A stretch of DNA of 33,924 nt, from NCBI GenBank assembly GCA_003235555.1, contig QJVY01000097.1, forward strand, positions 1-33,924. Direction: 5' to 3'. A program made the translations under genes and the position numbers. Numbering within the stretch: the stretch's first letter is position 1; the number at the start of each line of letters is the position of its first letter. Origin of the DNA: Ignavibacteria bacterium (GTDB taxonomy: Bacteria; Bacteroidota; Ignavibacteria; UBA10030; SZUA-254). The notes below the pieces were generated by a model. That model did no database searches. It was not told the origin of the DNA and worked only from the letters and a program-made list of their open reading frames with translations. Positions 18,553 through 28,763 of this stretch are shown here, one piece after another.

Positions 18553-20212
18553 CCCACTGCAGGGCGTACGCGGAGATGACCACCGTAGCGCAACCGACCA
18601 CGTTGTACCAGAGCCAGGAAATGTCGGTGAATCCCGCGCATGCCAGGACCGTCGCCTCACCGATCAGCGCCGCCCAGAAGGTGGCCCATGCCCCCGGCCG
18701 TTTAAGGTAAAACGCGATCAGGAAGATCCCCAGCATCGTCCCGTAGAACAACGATCCCACGATGTTCACCGCCTCGATGAGCGCCCCGAGTTTCCCCGCG
18801 AACTGCGCGAAGGCGATCGCGTAGACCCCCCAGAAGGCCATCCCGATCCTCGAGACGATCAGGGTGTGGCGCTCTCCGGCCCCCGGCCGCACCAGACGCC
18901 GGTAGATGTCCACGACGCTGCAGGTGGCCAGGGCGCTCAACTCCCCCGATGTCGAGGACATCGTCGCCGCGAAGATACACGCGAACAACAGGCCGATGAA
19001 TCCCGCCGGCAGGTACTGGATGACGAAGGAGAGGAAAATAAAATTGGTGTCATTCCCGTCGGAGGAGGAATCGGCCTTCCTCGCCAGGTTCGCCATGTCG
19101 GCGCGCACTTTTTCGGAGCGGGATGCCACCTCCCCGAGCCGCTTCCGCCACGCGGTGTTCCCCGGGTTCTCCCCCGCACCGAGGTATCCGCGGATCATCA
19201 TTTTCTTCGCCTCGAAGACGGTGTGGTGCCACGACTCCAGGCGGGAATATTCGGCCGAGAATTCCCCCGATCGTATCCGTTCGGTTTCGGCGGGGTTGAA
19301 ATAGAGGGGCGGTTCCACGAACTGGTAGAACGAAAACACCGCCACGCCCAGGAGCAGGATCAGAAACTGCATCGGGACCTTGATGATCCCGTTGAACAAC
19401 AGCGCCATGCGGCTCTGGGTGACCGATTGCCCGGTGAGGTACCGCTGGACCTGCGACTGGTCCGTCCCGAAATAAGCCATGGCGATGAACGTGCCCCCGA
19501 TGATCCCCGACCAGAACGTGTAGCGGTCGTTCGGATCGAACGAAAAGTCCAGAACGTTCAGTTTTCCCATCGCGCCGGCCACGTGGAGCGAGTCCGCGAA
19601 AGACACGTCGGGGGGGAGGAGGGAGACGGCCACGAAGAATGCGATCGCCATACCGGAGAGGATCACGATCATCTGCTGGAAGTGGGTCCACTGGATCGCC
19701 TTGACCCCGCCGCTCGTGGCATACAGAATGATCACCCCACCGATCACCGCCGAGGTCAGAGACATGTCCCAGCCGAGCATGATCGAGAGGACCAGCGAGG
19801 GGGCGTAAATCGAAAAACCCACGCCGAGTCCGCGGCCGATGAGGAAAATCACGCTCGTGAGGATCCGCATCCGGAGGTCGAAGCGGTTCTCGAGGTACTC
19901 GTAGGCGGTGTAGACGCCCGAACGGTGGAACGCCGGAACGGCGGTGACCGCGAGGATGACCATCGCGATCGGGATGCCGAAATAATACTGCACGAACCGC
20001 ATACCGTCGGCGTAGCCGAGCCCGGGCGTGGAGGTGAAGGTGATGGCGCTCGCCTGCGTCGCCATGATCGACAACGCCACCGTATACCATTTCATCGAGC
20101 GGTCCGCGAGGAAAAAACCCCTGATGTCCCGGTTCCGTCGGCCACGGTACATCCCGTACGCCACGATCGCGGTCAGCGTAAAGGCGAGAACCGCCCAGTC
20201 GATAGTCCTCAC
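18539..20212 (-). CDS. Sodium:solute symporter (SSS family)
   Basis: 557 aa, GTG start; RRNRDIRGFFLADRSMKWYTVALSIMATQASAITFTSTPGLGYADGMRFVQYYFGIPIAM..., multiple TM helices typical of SSS. Confidence 0.93.
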   Translation of the reverse strand: MRTIDWAVLAFTLTAIVAYGMYRGRRNRDIRGFFLADRSMKWYTVALSIMATQASAITFTSTPGLGYADGMRFVQYYFGIPIAMVILAVTAVPAFHRSGVYTAYEYLENRFDLRMRILTSVIFLIGRGLGVGFSIYAPSLVLSIMLGWDMSLTSAVIGGVIILYATSGGVKAIQWTHFQQMIVILSGMAIAFFVAVSLLPPDVSFADSLHVAGAMGKLNVLDFSFDPNDRYTFWSGIIGGTFIAMAYFGTDQSQVQRYLTGQSVTQSRMALLFNGIIKVPMQFLILLLGVAVFSFYQFVEPPLYFNPAETERIRSGEFSAEYSRLESWHHTVFEAKKMMIRGYLGAGENPGNTAWRKRLGEVASRSEKVRADMANLARKADSSSDGNDTNFIFLSFVIQYLPAGFIGLLFACIFAATMSSTSGELSALATCSVVDIYRRLVRPGAGERHTLIVSRIGMAFWGVYAIAFAQFAGKLGALIEAVNIVGSLFYGTMLGIFLIAFYLKRPGAWATFWAALIGEATVLACAGFTDISWLWYNVVGCATVVISAYALQWVSGE

Positions 20213-20397
20213 CCGAACACCGACTCGAACAGATACATGCCGGCGACGAGCGCGGCGAGGAAAATCAGCACCGCGGCGTACAGCGTGCCCCAGGAGCCGA
20301 AGAACGGGGGGGCCTCTCCGGTGCGTTCATCCTGAGGGGGGGTCTCCGGGGGGACGCGGTCTGCCGGGGAAGCGGGGAAGTCGTCGCGTCCGGTCAC
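20209..20397 (-). CDS. 62-aa single-TM protein, translationally coupled between PIG-L and SSS genes
   Basis: GTG start overlaps the TGA of the upstream PIG-L gene (GTGA at 20394-20397), and its TGA overlaps the GTG of the SSS gene (GTGA at 20209-20212). Pro-rich N-terminus then WGTLYAAVLIFLAALVAGMYLFESVFG. Confidence 0.75.
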   Translation of the reverse strand: MTGRDDFPASPADRVPPETPPQDERTGEAPPFFGSWGTLYAAVLIFLAALVAGMYLFESVFG

Positions 20398-22892
20398 TGG
20401 TCATCCTCCTTCCCCGTGATTTTCTCGAGGCTCCCCAGCTCGACGAGGTTCGCAATGAGGCGGTACGCGCCGGCGACTCCCGCGGGAAGCTGCCGGAAAA
20501 ACGAGAGTCCGGTATAGCAGAACCAGCCGCTGCCGTACCTTGCGATGAGCAGACCGCCCCGCCGTGGCGGTTCCCCGCTGTCGTTGGACGCCAGGACCGG
20601 CACGTATGCCGAATCCCACCCGTCGGCGAAATAGAGGCCCCGCTCCTGCACCCACCCGGTAAAATCCTCCGGCGAGATCCGGTTGGGAAAGGTCAGGGCG
20701 GGATCGTCCGGCGCCAGGAGAGTCACCTCGGCGTTTTCCTCCGCGACGCGGTCATGGGAGAGGTGAAACGGGTATGGACCGATCGAATCGGTGATCAATC
20801 CGCTTGTGGTAGCGTACTGGACGACATATGTCCCGCCGTGCGAAACGTATTCCATCAGCCGTTCCCGCACGGTCCGGAGAACGGGGCGCGTGTTGTAGGC
20901 CCTCACCCCCGCCACGATCGTTTCGAAACCGGTGAGGTTGGCCGATAGGAGGTCTTCGTCGGTCAGCAAACGGACGTCGTAGCCTATCTGCCGGAGCGCC
21001 TCGGGGACGTCGTCCCCCGAACCCGCAATGTACCCGACGAAGAACTTCTCCTTCCGGACGTCCACCGGAAGCAGGTGCCCGGTGGCGGCGGGGAAGATCA
21101 CCTGCGCGGGGATATGGGGGTAGTCGATGGTCACGGCACCGGTGGAGGTCTCCACACCGCCGACATCCGCCACGACCCGGTATGCACCGGCCGGCGCACC
21201 GCGCGAGGCGGCGATCGTGAACCTCACCCTCGAGCTCTGTCCCCCGTCAGTGAAGCTGAAGTGGTGACTCACCGGGGAGACCGTCCATCCCGGGGGGGCT
21301 TCAACCCTTACCGAGCCGGTCACGCCCGCACGTCCCGCCTTGACCCAGACGTCGAGCGTCTTCGGGCTCGAGCCGCTGTAGACGACGACCGGTTCCACGG
21401 GTTCGATCGACACGGGCGGAATGACCGTGAACGGCCGACGCATCTCCCCTTCCACCGGATCGACCCGGGAAAATTGAAGAGGGACCTCGAAGGAGGCCGT
21501 GTCACCCGCTATTGCAAGGTCGAACCGCGCCGTGTGTGCGGCGGGACGCCGCGGGAGGCCGATGAGCGATCCGTCACGCACATCGTACCGGAAGCCGTTC
21601 GATGGAGTTTCCAGCCAGTACGGTGTGTCGGCCGGTTCATCCGCGGGCACTTTCACCGGGATCTCGACGACCTGGGTCTGATTATAGGGACACCTCAGCC
21701 CGGTGGTGCTGTCCCCCGGGGTGTACGGAACACGGACGCGGACAAGTGTGACCGGCAGATCGGAACGGTTGATCACCGACGCGCGAACGGTGATCGTATC
21801 CCCGGGGGTCGCGGTGGCTTCAGAGGCCATCGCCTCGCTCCAGATGCCGGCCGCCGCCCCGATGAGCGACAGGATGTCTTTCCGTTTCACGCGGGTCCAG
21901 ACGGAGGCGGAGAGCCCGTCGATTTCGGCCAGAGCGCGGAACAGCGTCGGGACGATGACAGAGGGTCTGGCCGGATCGTATTCCCGGACCGCTTCGGCGA
22001 TGATCCCGGCCACCCCCGTTCCGGCGGGCACCCGCGCCCACGTCGTTTCGATCCCGTCGAAGATGTCGGCCGTCGCGGAATCCCCGGCCGTATGGTAAAA
22101 ATAGTTGATCACGTCGCCGCGCCTGCGGGCGGTGCCGTACGCCTGGCTCTTGTGCATGGTCCGGCTGATACCGGAAATCTCGTTGTACGACAATCCGAGC
22201 AGGGGATTGTATCCCCCGGTGTTGACGCGCAGAACCGCCGCCGTGTCAATCTGGTTCCCCATCCACGAGCTCCCGTTGAACATCAGTCTCTTTGCACGCC
22301 AGGGGGAAAGACCCGCGAACTCCCCCGGACGGTACGAGCTGTCCGCGGCGAGGTCGAAGGCCCTCCGCGTGAGGATGGCCGAGGCGGTGTGCTGACCGTG
22401 TCCCCCGATCTCCGGGGAGAAACGCGTGATGATCACATCCGGCCGGAAGGTGCGGATCACCCGGACGATGTCGGCGACGATCTCGTCCCCGCCCCAGAAA
22501 GCGATCGCCTCTTCGGAAGATTTCGAGTAGCCGAAATCAATCGCGCGCGTAAAGAACTGTTCGGCCCCGTCCACACCCCTGGCGGCAAGCAGTTCCTCGG
22601 TCCTGATCATTCCGAGGGCGTCCCCTCTCTCGGTGCCGATGAGGTTCTGCCCCCCCTCACCCCGGGTGAGGGAGAGATAGCCCGTCCGCATCAACCGGTC
22701 CTTCGAGAAATACACGAGGAGGTTCGTGTTTTCATCGTCCGGGTGGGCGCCGACGTACAGGACCGATCCGAGCACCGGGAGTGCCTTCAGCCCGAGGAGA
22801 ATTTCGGACGAATTCATGGACCGGTCCTGGAACGCAGATGTCCGCACGGCGGTGAGGAGGAGCAGTACCGGTACAAGACGCATGGTTTTCAT
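20394..22892 (-). CDS. Secreted PIG-L family deacetylase with C-terminal GATase1-like region
   Basis: Start MKTMRLVPVLLLLTAVRTSAF at 22892; LYVGAHPDDENTNLLVYFS, GGHGQHTAS; ORF-track start 23003 lies upstream of the predicted promoter. Confidence 0.92.
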   Translation of the reverse strand: MKTMRLVPVLLLLTAVRTSAFQDRSMNSSEILLGLKALPVLGSVLYVGAHPDDENTNLLVYFSKDRLMRTGYLSLTRGEGGQNLIGTERGDALGMIRTEELLAARGVDGAEQFFTRAIDFGYSKSSEEAIAFWGGDEIVADIVRVIRTFRPDVIITRFSPEIGGHGQHTASAILTRRAFDLAADSSYRPGEFAGLSPWRAKRLMFNGSSWMGNQIDTAAVLRVNTGGYNPLLGLSYNEISGISRTMHKSQAYGTARRRGDVINYFYHTAGDSATADIFDGIETTWARVPAGTGVAGIIAEAVREYDPARPSVIVPTLFRALAEIDGLSASVWTRVKRKDILSLIGAAAGIWSEAMASEATATPGDTITVRASVINRSDLPVTLVRVRVPYTPGDSTTGLRCPYNQTQVVEIPVKVPADEPADTPYWLETPSNGFRYDVRDGSLIGLPRRPAAHTARFDLAIAGDTASFEVPLQFSRVDPVEGEMRRPFTVIPPVSIEPVEPVVVYSGSSPKTLDVWVKAGRAGVTGSVRVEAPPGWTVSPVSHHFSFTDGGQSSRVRFTIAASRGAPAGAYRVVADVGGVETSTGAVTIDYPHIPAQVIFPAATGHLLPVDVRKEKFFVGYIAGSGDDVPEALRQIGYDVRLLTDEDLLSANLTGFETIVAGVRAYNTRPVLRTVRERLMEYVSHGGTYVVQYATTSGLITDSIGPYPFHLSHDRVAEENAEVTLLAPDDPALTFPNRISPEDFTGWVQERGLYFADGWDSAYVPVLASNDSGEPPRRGGLLIARYGSGWFCYTGLSFFRQLPAGVAGAYRLIANLVELGSLEKITGKEDDQ

Positions 22893-22930
22893 GATGATCT
22901 TCAGGGGGAAGAACCGGGGATGACGGATTT

Positions 22931-22960
22931 CAATATAGCATTTCGGGTTCGAATGGGCAA
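22931..22960 (-). promoter_or_regulatory. Putative promoter for the PIG-L/62-aa/SSS operon
   Basis: Minus strand TTG (22960-22958) - N20 - TATATTG (22937-22931). Confidence 0.65.
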
Positions 22961-22975
22961 GACCCCCGCCCGCCG

Positions 22976-23006
22976 TTGACATTCCGGGGGGGATTGGATA
23001 CATTCA
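22976..23006 (+). promoter_or_regulatory. Putative promoter for DAACS symporter
   Basis: TTGACA (22976-22981) - N17 - TACATT (22999-23004), i.e. TTG-N20-TAcaTT; divergent from the promoter at 22931..22960. Confidence 0.65.
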
Positions 23007-23072
23007 CGGGTTGAAATACCCTCTCCCTTTCATGAACGGGACCACGACCATCCGCAACGAACCAGGACGACG

Positions 23073-24392
23073 ATGAACGCAGAGACGGAACAGCTCCACA
23101 GGCCGGGGAAGATGCGGCTGCACACGAAGATTCTCCTCGGGCTCCTCGCGGGTGCGACCGCGGGCGTCGTCACGAACCTCATCACCGGCGGCGGCGCGTC
23201 GACGGCCGAATTCATCCGGCTCGTCACCGAGCCGGTCGGGAAGATGTGGCTCGCCGGCCTGATCATGGTGGTCATCCCGCTGATCGTTTCGACGCTCGCC
23301 CTCGGCGTCGCGGGCCTCGGGGACATCCGTCGCCTCGGCAGGATCGGCCTCGTCACGGTCCTGGGTTTCCTCGGGTTGACCACGCTCTCGACGGCGCTCG
23401 GCCTCTTCATGGTGAACACGATCAACCCCGGAGAGGGCCTCAGCCCCGAGGTGACCTCCCGCCTGATGGAAACGTACCGGGGGGAGGTGGAGGGGGCGAT
23501 GGGGCTGTCGCAGGGGGTGTTCAACATCGACATCCTCGTGAAGATCGTGCCGCGCAATCCCGTCGCGGCGATGGCGAACGGCGACATGCTGGCGGTGATC
23601 TTTTTTACGCTGATGATCGGCGTGGCACTGACCCTGATCCCGCGTGAGAAGGCGAAGCCGATGGTGGGCTTCCTGGAATCGGTCGCGTCGATCACCACCG
23701 CGATCATCGCCGTCATCATGAAACTGGCGCCCATCGGCGTCTTCTGCCTCATTTTCAGCGTCACGGCGCGATTCGGGTTCGACCTCATGCTGAACCTCCT
23801 CAAGTACGTCCTCACGGTGGTGGGCAGCCTGTTGATCTTCCAGGTGGTCGGTTATCCGCTGATACTGAAATTCGTGGCCGGTTTGAACCCGATGGAGTTT
23901 TTCCGCAAGGCCCGCGTCGTCATGCTGACGGCGTTCTCGACCTCATCGAGCAACGCCACGCTCCCGACGACGCTGCGCGTTGCGCAGGATGAACTGGGGA
24001 TCCCCCGCGAGGTGGCGGGGTTCGTGCTCCCCCTGGGTGCGACGATGAACATGAACGGCACCGCCCTCTTCGAGGGGGCGACGGTGCTCTTCCTCGCGCA
24101 GGTCTTCGGGGTGGACCTCTCCCTCGGTTCCCAGCTGATCGTCGTCCTGATGTCGGTGGTCACCGCCATCGGCGTCGCCGGTGTGCCCGGCGGATCGATC
24201 CCGCTGCTGATGATGGTGCTCACGATGGTGGGCGTCCCGATGGAGGGGATCGCCATCATCCTCGGGGTGGACCGGATCCTCGACATGTGCAGGACGGTGT
24301 TGAACGTCAGCGGCGACATGGTGACCTCGACGATCGTCCACCGGTTCGCGTGGAAGGGCGGCCCCGCACCCGACGCGCCCGCGGGGGACTGA
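23073..24392 (+). CDS. Dicarboxylate/amino acid:cation symporter (DAACS family)
   Basis: 439 aa; [18 protein letters not shown]-like region, [44 protein letters not shown]. Confidence 0.95.
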   Translation: MNAETEQLHRPGKMRLHTKILLGLLAGATAGVVTNLITGGGASTAEFIRLVTEPVGKMWLAGLIMVVIPLIVSTLALGVAGLGDIRRLGRIGLVTVLGFLGLTTLSTALGLFMVNTINPGEGLSPEVTSRLMETYRGEVEGAMGLSQGVFNIDILVKIVPRNPVAAMANGDMLAVIFFTLMIGVALTLIPREKAKPMVGFLESVASITTAIIAVIMKLAPIGVFCLIFSVTARFGFDLMLNLLKYVLTVVGSLLIFQVVGYPLILKFVAGLNPMEFFRKARVVMLTAFSTSSSNATLPTTLRVAQDELGIPREVAGFVLPLGATMNMNGTALFEGATVLFLAQVFGVDLSLGSQLIVVLMSVVTAIGVAGVPGGSIPLLMMVLTMVGVPMEGIAIILGVDRILDMCRTVLNVSGDMVTSTIVHRFAWKGGPAPDAPAGD

Positions 24393-24468
24393 CCGGCGCC
24401 GCGGTGCGGAACTTTCCGCCCCCGGAGATGTTCTGAATGGAGAGATCTTCACCATCTGGAGAGGGAAA

Positions 24469-25431
24469 ATGCTGATCAGACGGCCGCACGACATCCCATC
24501 ATCGGAAATCACACCCGAGGACTCCTACCTTAACCGCAGGGAATTCATCAGGAAAACCGCTGCCCTAGGCGCGGGGATGGCGATCGCGGGGGCCGGCCTC
24601 ACGGCCGCGGCGACGGCCACGGCGGGGGGGCCTCAGGATAAATGGCGGCCGAAATCCCCCGGTCCCTACGATACGGACGAGGAGCTGACCCCGTATACAG
24701 ACATTACATCCTACAACAACTTTTACGAGTTCGGCATCGACAAGGGGGACCCGGCAGCCAATTCCGGTTCGTTCAAACCCTCTCCGTGGAAGGTGGAAGT
24801 CGCGGGTGAGGCGAAGAAGACGGGCCTGATCGATCTCGAGGACCTCCTCAAACCGCACACCCCGGTGGACCGGATCTACCGGCACCGCTGCGTGGAAGGC
24901 TGGTCGATGGTCATCCCCTGGCTCGGCATCCCCCTGGCCGACGTCCTGAACCGCTTCGGCCCGACGTCGAAAGCCCGATACGTCCATTTCACGACGGTGC
25001 TCCGGCCCGAAGAGATGCCCGGCCAGAAAAGGTCGGTACTCGCGTGGCCGTACGTGGAGGGGCTGAGGATGGACGAGGCGATGAACCCCTTGACGCTGCT
25101 GGCGACGGGGATCTACGGCAAATCCCTTCTGAATCAAAACGGCGCACCGCTGCGTCTGGTCGTCCCGTGGAAATACGGTTTCAAGAGCATCAAGTCGATC
25201 GTGAAAATCAACTTCATCGGGACGCAGCCGAAGACCACCTGGGAACTGTCGGCGCCGGGCGAGTACGGTTTCTATTCGAACGTGAACCCGGAGGTGGACC
25301 ACCCCCGCTGGAGCCAGGCGCGCGAGCGGAGGATCGGCGAGTTTTTCAAGCGGAAGACCCTCATGTTCAACGGGTACGGCGAGCAGGTCGCATCAATGTA
25401 CTCCGGAATGGACCTGCGGAAGAACTTCTGA
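24469..25431 (+). CDS. msrP: Protein-methionine-sulfoxide reductase catalytic subunit MsrP (molybdopterin)
   Basis: 320 aa; Tat signal [39 protein letters not shown] with Mo-ligand Cys; [13 protein letters not shown]. Confidence 0.94.
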   Translation: MLIRRPHDIPSSEITPEDSYLNRREFIRKTAALGAGMAIAGAGLTAAATATAGGPQDKWRPKSPGPYDTDEELTPYTDITSYNNFYEFGIDKGDPAANSGSFKPSPWKVEVAGEAKKTGLIDLEDLLKPHTPVDRIYRHRCVEGWSMVIPWLGIPLADVLNRFGPTSKARYVHFTTVLRPEEMPGQKRSVLAWPYVEGLRMDEAMNPLTLLATGIYGKSLLNQNGAPLRLVVPWKYGFKSIKSIVKINFIGTQPKTTWELSAPGEYGFYSNVNPEVDHPRWSQARERRIGEFFKRKTLMFNGYGEQVASMYSGMDLRKNF

Positions 25432-25445
25432 CCCCGCGCGGTCCC

Positions 25446-26081
25446 ATGACTGTCCCCCCGCCGGGAAATTCCCCGGGCCTCGCGCACCGGCTGTTCAAGC
25501 CGGCGGTCTTCCTCCTCTGCCTGATACCGGCCGGGGCGCTGGCCTGGAACCTCTTCACCGACAACCTCTCTGCGAACCCCATCAAGGACATCACCGAAGA
25601 GACGGGCACGTGGACGCTCCGCTTCGTCATGATCACGCTGGCGGTGACCCCCCTGCGGAAGGCGTTCGGTTGGAACCGGCTGGGCCGCATCAGGAGGATG
25701 CTGGGCCTCTTCACGTTCATGTACGCCACCCTCCATTTTTTCACCTACGTCTGGCTCGACCAGTTTTTCGACATTGAATCCATTCTCGCCGACATCCCCA
25801 AACGGCCCTTCATCCTGGCCGGGTTCACCGCCTTCGTGCTGTTTATCCCCCTGGCAGTGACCTCCACCGCCGGGTGGGTCCGCAGGCTGGGGGGCAAACG
25901 GTGGCGGTTTCTCCACCGGGCGGTCTACATCTCGGCGATCGCGGGTGTGGTGCACTACCTGTGGCTCGTCAAGGCGGACATCCGGCGGCCGGTGACGTAC
26001 GGGGTGATCCTCGCCATCCTGCTCGGGTACCGGTTGGTGGATGTTCTCCGCAACCGGAACGTCCGGCGTTCCCGTGGGTGA
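25446..26081 (+). CDS. msrQ: Heme-binding membrane subunit MsrQ
   Basis: 211 aa from ATG 25446; NPIKDITEETGTWTLRFVMITLAVTPLRK, RRMLGLFTFMYATLHFFTYVWLDQ, RFLHRAVYISAIAGVVHYLWLVKAD; directly follows msrP. Confidence 0.93.
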   Translation: MTVPPPGNSPGLAHRLFKPAVFLLCLIPAGALAWNLFTDNLSANPIKDITEETGTWTLRFVMITLAVTPLRKAFGWNRLGRIRRMLGLFTFMYATLHFFTYVWLDQFFDIESILADIPKRPFILAGFTAFVLFIPLAVTSTAGWVRRLGGKRWRFLHRAVYISAIAGVVHYLWLVKADIRRPVTYGVILAILLGYRLVDVLRNRNVRRSRG

Positions 26082-26135
26082 CCCCCGCCGACCCGTTCTT
26101 GCCGATCAGCGTATTTATCCGTTATTTACCACCTG

Positions 26136-26924
26136 ATGGGACGGTTCAGGGTATTTCTCGAATATGAAGGGACGCGGTACAGCGGGTGGCAGGTCCAGAA
26201 AAACGCCCGCACGGTCCAGGGTGAACTCCTTCGCGCATCCCGTAAACTCTTTGAAACACCGGAGATGGAATTCATGGGGGCCGGGCGGACCGACGCGGGC
26301 GTCCACGCCCTCCGCCAGGTGGCGCACCTCGACGTCCGGACGGTCCTCGCACCCGAGATCATCAGGATGAAACTCAACGACGATCTCCCGGCGGACATCA
26401 ACATCCTCGAGGTTGAGAAATGTCCGGCGAATTTCCACGCCCGGCACGATGCCGTGGCCCGGAGTTACCTCTACCAGATCTCAAGGCGCCGCACGGCGTT
26501 CGCGAAGCGGTTCGTCTGGTGGGTGAGAGACCGGCTGGACGTCGGGAAAATGGAAACCGCCGCGGGGCACTTCGCGGGGATGAAGGATTTCCGGTCATTC
26601 ACCGCCGACGACCCCGCCGAAAAATCCACGGAGGTCCTCATCGAGGACATCCGCATGCGGGAGGCGGGGGATCTGATTCTGATACGGATCACCGGGTCCC
26701 ATTTTCTCTGGAAGATGGTACGCCGGATGGTGGGGATCCTCGCCGAAACGGGCCGGGGAAAACTCGCTCCCGCCGGCGTGGCCGCGCTGCTGGAAGGCGG
26801 CTCCGACGCCCCGGCGAAACTGACCGCGCCCCCCTCCGGGCTCTTCATGGAACGGGTCTACTACAGGGGGGACCCCCGCGACCTGCCCTTCCTGCCGGTG
26901 ATGGATGTCGGGCGCGGGTCGTAA
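26136..26924 (+). CDS. truA: tRNA pseudouridine(38-40) synthase TruA
   Basis: 262 aa; FLEYEGTRYSGWQVQKNARTVQGEL, catalytic GRTDAGVHALRQVAHLDV, FRSFTADDPAEKST, GSHFLWKMVRRMVGIL. Confidence 0.96.
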   Translation: MGRFRVFLEYEGTRYSGWQVQKNARTVQGELLRASRKLFETPEMEFMGAGRTDAGVHALRQVAHLDVRTVLAPEIIRMKLNDDLPADINILEVEKCPANFHARHDAVARSYLYQISRRRTAFAKRFVWWVRDRLDVGKMETAAGHFAGMKDFRSFTADDPAEKSTEVLIEDIRMREAGDLILIRITGSHFLWKMVRRMVGILAETGRGKLAPAGVAALLEGGSDAPAKLTAPPSGLFMERVYYRGDPRDLPFLPVMDVGRGS

Positions 26925-26954
26925 CTTTTCCATCATCACGGGCGTACCACGGGT

Positions 26955-27476
26955 ATGAGATACGATCTCGGGAACAGCATCATGATACTGGGCAGGACGC
27001 CGGGCCTGCTCCGGGACCTCATCGGTGAACTCCCCCCGGACATGGTCACCGCGAACGAAGGTGAGGGGACCTGGAGCCCCTTCGATATCGTCGGACACCT
27101 CATCCACGGGGAGAGAACCGACTGGATACCGCGCGCGGAAATCATCCTCGGCCCCTCCCCGCGGACGGAATGGGATCCCTTCGACAGGGACGCGATGAAG
27201 GAGATCAGCCGCGGGAAAACCCTCCGCGAACTGCTCGACGAGTTTGCCGCGCTTCGCGCCGAAAACATCGTGAAGCTGAAGGCCTTCTCCCTCGACGAGG
27301 AAAAGCTGGACAGGAAAGGGATCCACCCGGAATTCGGTGAGGTGACCCTCCGGCAGCACCTCGCGACGTGGGTGGCGCACGACCTCTCGCATCTGTCGCA
27401 GGTCATCCGGGTCCTGGCGAAGACGTACCGCGCCGAGGTGGGTCCCTGGATCAAATATCTCAGCATACTGAAATAA
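26955..27476 (+). CDS. DinB family protein
   Basis: 173 aa; WSPFDIVGHLIHGERTDWIPR, HLATWVAHDLSHLSQVIRVLAKTYRAEVGPW; His ligands of DinB-like fold. Confidence 0.85.
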   Translation: MRYDLGNSIMILGRTPGLLRDLIGELPPDMVTANEGEGTWSPFDIVGHLIHGERTDWIPRAEIILGPSPRTEWDPFDRDAMKEISRGKTLRELLDEFAALRAENIVKLKAFSLDEEKLDRKGIHPEFGEVTLRQHLATWVAHDLSHLSQVIRVLAKTYRAEVGPWIKYLSILK

Positions 27477-27515
27477 ACCCCTTCCGCCTCCAACCATCAC
27501 CCTGAAGCGCCCGCC

Positions 27516-28748
27516 ATGAATGTCTATGGTCTGATCATCCTCTGCGCCCTCGCCGGAGAATTCCTGCTGAACCTCGCGGCGGATATCCTCAACCTCCGCT
27601 CGCTGAAGCCGGGTGTTCCGCCGGAATTCGCCGACGTGTACGACGGGACAACCTACGAGAAATCCCTCGAATACACCAGGACGAGGACGGTGTTCGGGTT
27701 GACCGCGTCGGGGTTCATGCTCACGGTGACCCTCGCGTTCTGGTTCTCGGGCGGGTTCGGGGCGCTGGACGGGATCGTGCGGGGCTGGGAGCTCCCCTTC
27801 CCCTGGGACGGGCTGGCCTATATCGGCATCCTCACGCTCGCGCGGTCGGTGGTATCGCTCCCCTTCGGGATCTGGTCGACGTTCGTCATCGAACAGCGCT
27901 TCGGTTTCAACAAGACGACGCCGGCGACGTACGCGGCAGATCTCCTGAAAAGCGCCCTCCTCGGCGGGGTCATCGGCGGGGGGCTCGTGACCGGGGTGCT
28001 CGTCCTCTTCGAATGGGCCGGGCCCGGCGCGTGGCTCGCCTGCTGGGGTTTCGGGACGGTGGCGGTGCTGGTCATCCAGTACGTGGCGCCGGTCTACCTC
28101 ATGCCGCTGTTCAACAAGTTCACGCCGCTCGACGAGGGGGAGCTGAAAACGAAGATCCTCGCGTACGCATCCCGGATCGGATTCCCCCTGCAGGGCATAT
28201 ACGTCATGGACGGCTCGAAACGCTCGTCGAAGTCGAACGCCTTTTTCACGGGCTTCGGAAAAAATAAACGGATAGCGCTCTTCGACACACTGGTCGCGAA
28301 ACACACGGTCCCGGAACTGCTCGCCGTGCTGGCGCACGAGATCGGGCATTACAAGAAAAACCACATCCGGACGGGGATGCTCCTGAGCATCCTCCACATG
28401 GGCGTGGTCCTGTACATCTTTTCCACGTTCATCAGCCACGCACCCCTGTTCGATGCGTTCTACATGCGGGAGACCTCGGTCTACGCGGGGCTGATCTTCT
28501 TCGGGATGCTCTTCGCGCCGATCGAATTCTTCGCGGGGCTCCTCATGCAGATGATCTCGCGGAAAAACGAGTTCGAGGCGGACCGGTTCGCGGCGGAAAC
28601 GCTCGGCAGCGGGGAGGACCTCATTTTCGCGCTCAAGAAGCTCTCGTCGCACAACCTCTCGAACCTCACCCCGCACCCGGCGTACATCTTCCTGCATTAT
28701 TCCCATCCGCCGGTGCTCCAGCGGATCAGGGAACTGAGGAGGATCTGA
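27516..28748 (+). CDS. M48 family metallopeptidase (Ste24/CAAX protease-like)
   Basis: 410 aa; multiple TM helices, EQRFGFNKTTPATYAADLLKS, LAVLAHEIGHYKKNHI (HExxH), KNEFEADRFAAE. Confidence 0.94.
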   Translation: MNVYGLIILCALAGEFLLNLAADILNLRSLKPGVPPEFADVYDGTTYEKSLEYTRTRTVFGLTASGFMLTVTLAFWFSGGFGALDGIVRGWELPFPWDGLAYIGILTLARSVVSLPFGIWSTFVIEQRFGFNKTTPATYAADLLKSALLGGVIGGGLVTGVLVLFEWAGPGAWLACWGFGTVAVLVIQYVAPVYLMPLFNKFTPLDEGELKTKILAYASRIGFPLQGIYVMDGSKRSSKSNAFFTGFGKNKRIALFDTLVAKHTVPELLAVLAHEIGHYKKNHIRTGMLLSILHMGVVLYIFSTFISHAPLFDAFYMRETSVYAGLIFFGMLFAPIEFFAGLLMQMISRKNEFEADRFAAETLGSGEDLIFALKKLSSHNLSNLTPHPAYIFLHYSHPPVLQRIRELRRI

Positions 28749-28763
28749 GGGGGGACGCCCCGA

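Noticed and set aside
18866-20335. 489-aa plus-strand ORF antisense to SSS symporter
   Set aside because: Composition of a shadow frame (R/H/E/D/P-rich) over a multi-TM transporter gene.
21075-22979. 634-aa plus-strand ORF antisense to the PIG-L gene
   Set aside because: Low-complexity G/R/D/P-rich shadow translation; PIG-L motifs on minus strand are clear.
24469-26081. MsrP-MsrQ pair as a novel system
   Set aside because: Known periplasmic methionine sulfoxide repair system; order and motifs are standard.
26595-28706. 703-aa minus-strand ORF antisense to truA/DinB/M48 genes
   Set aside because: Arg/Glu/His/Pro-rich translation typical of GC-rich antisense frames; truA, DinB-like and M48 genes on plus strand are clearly real.
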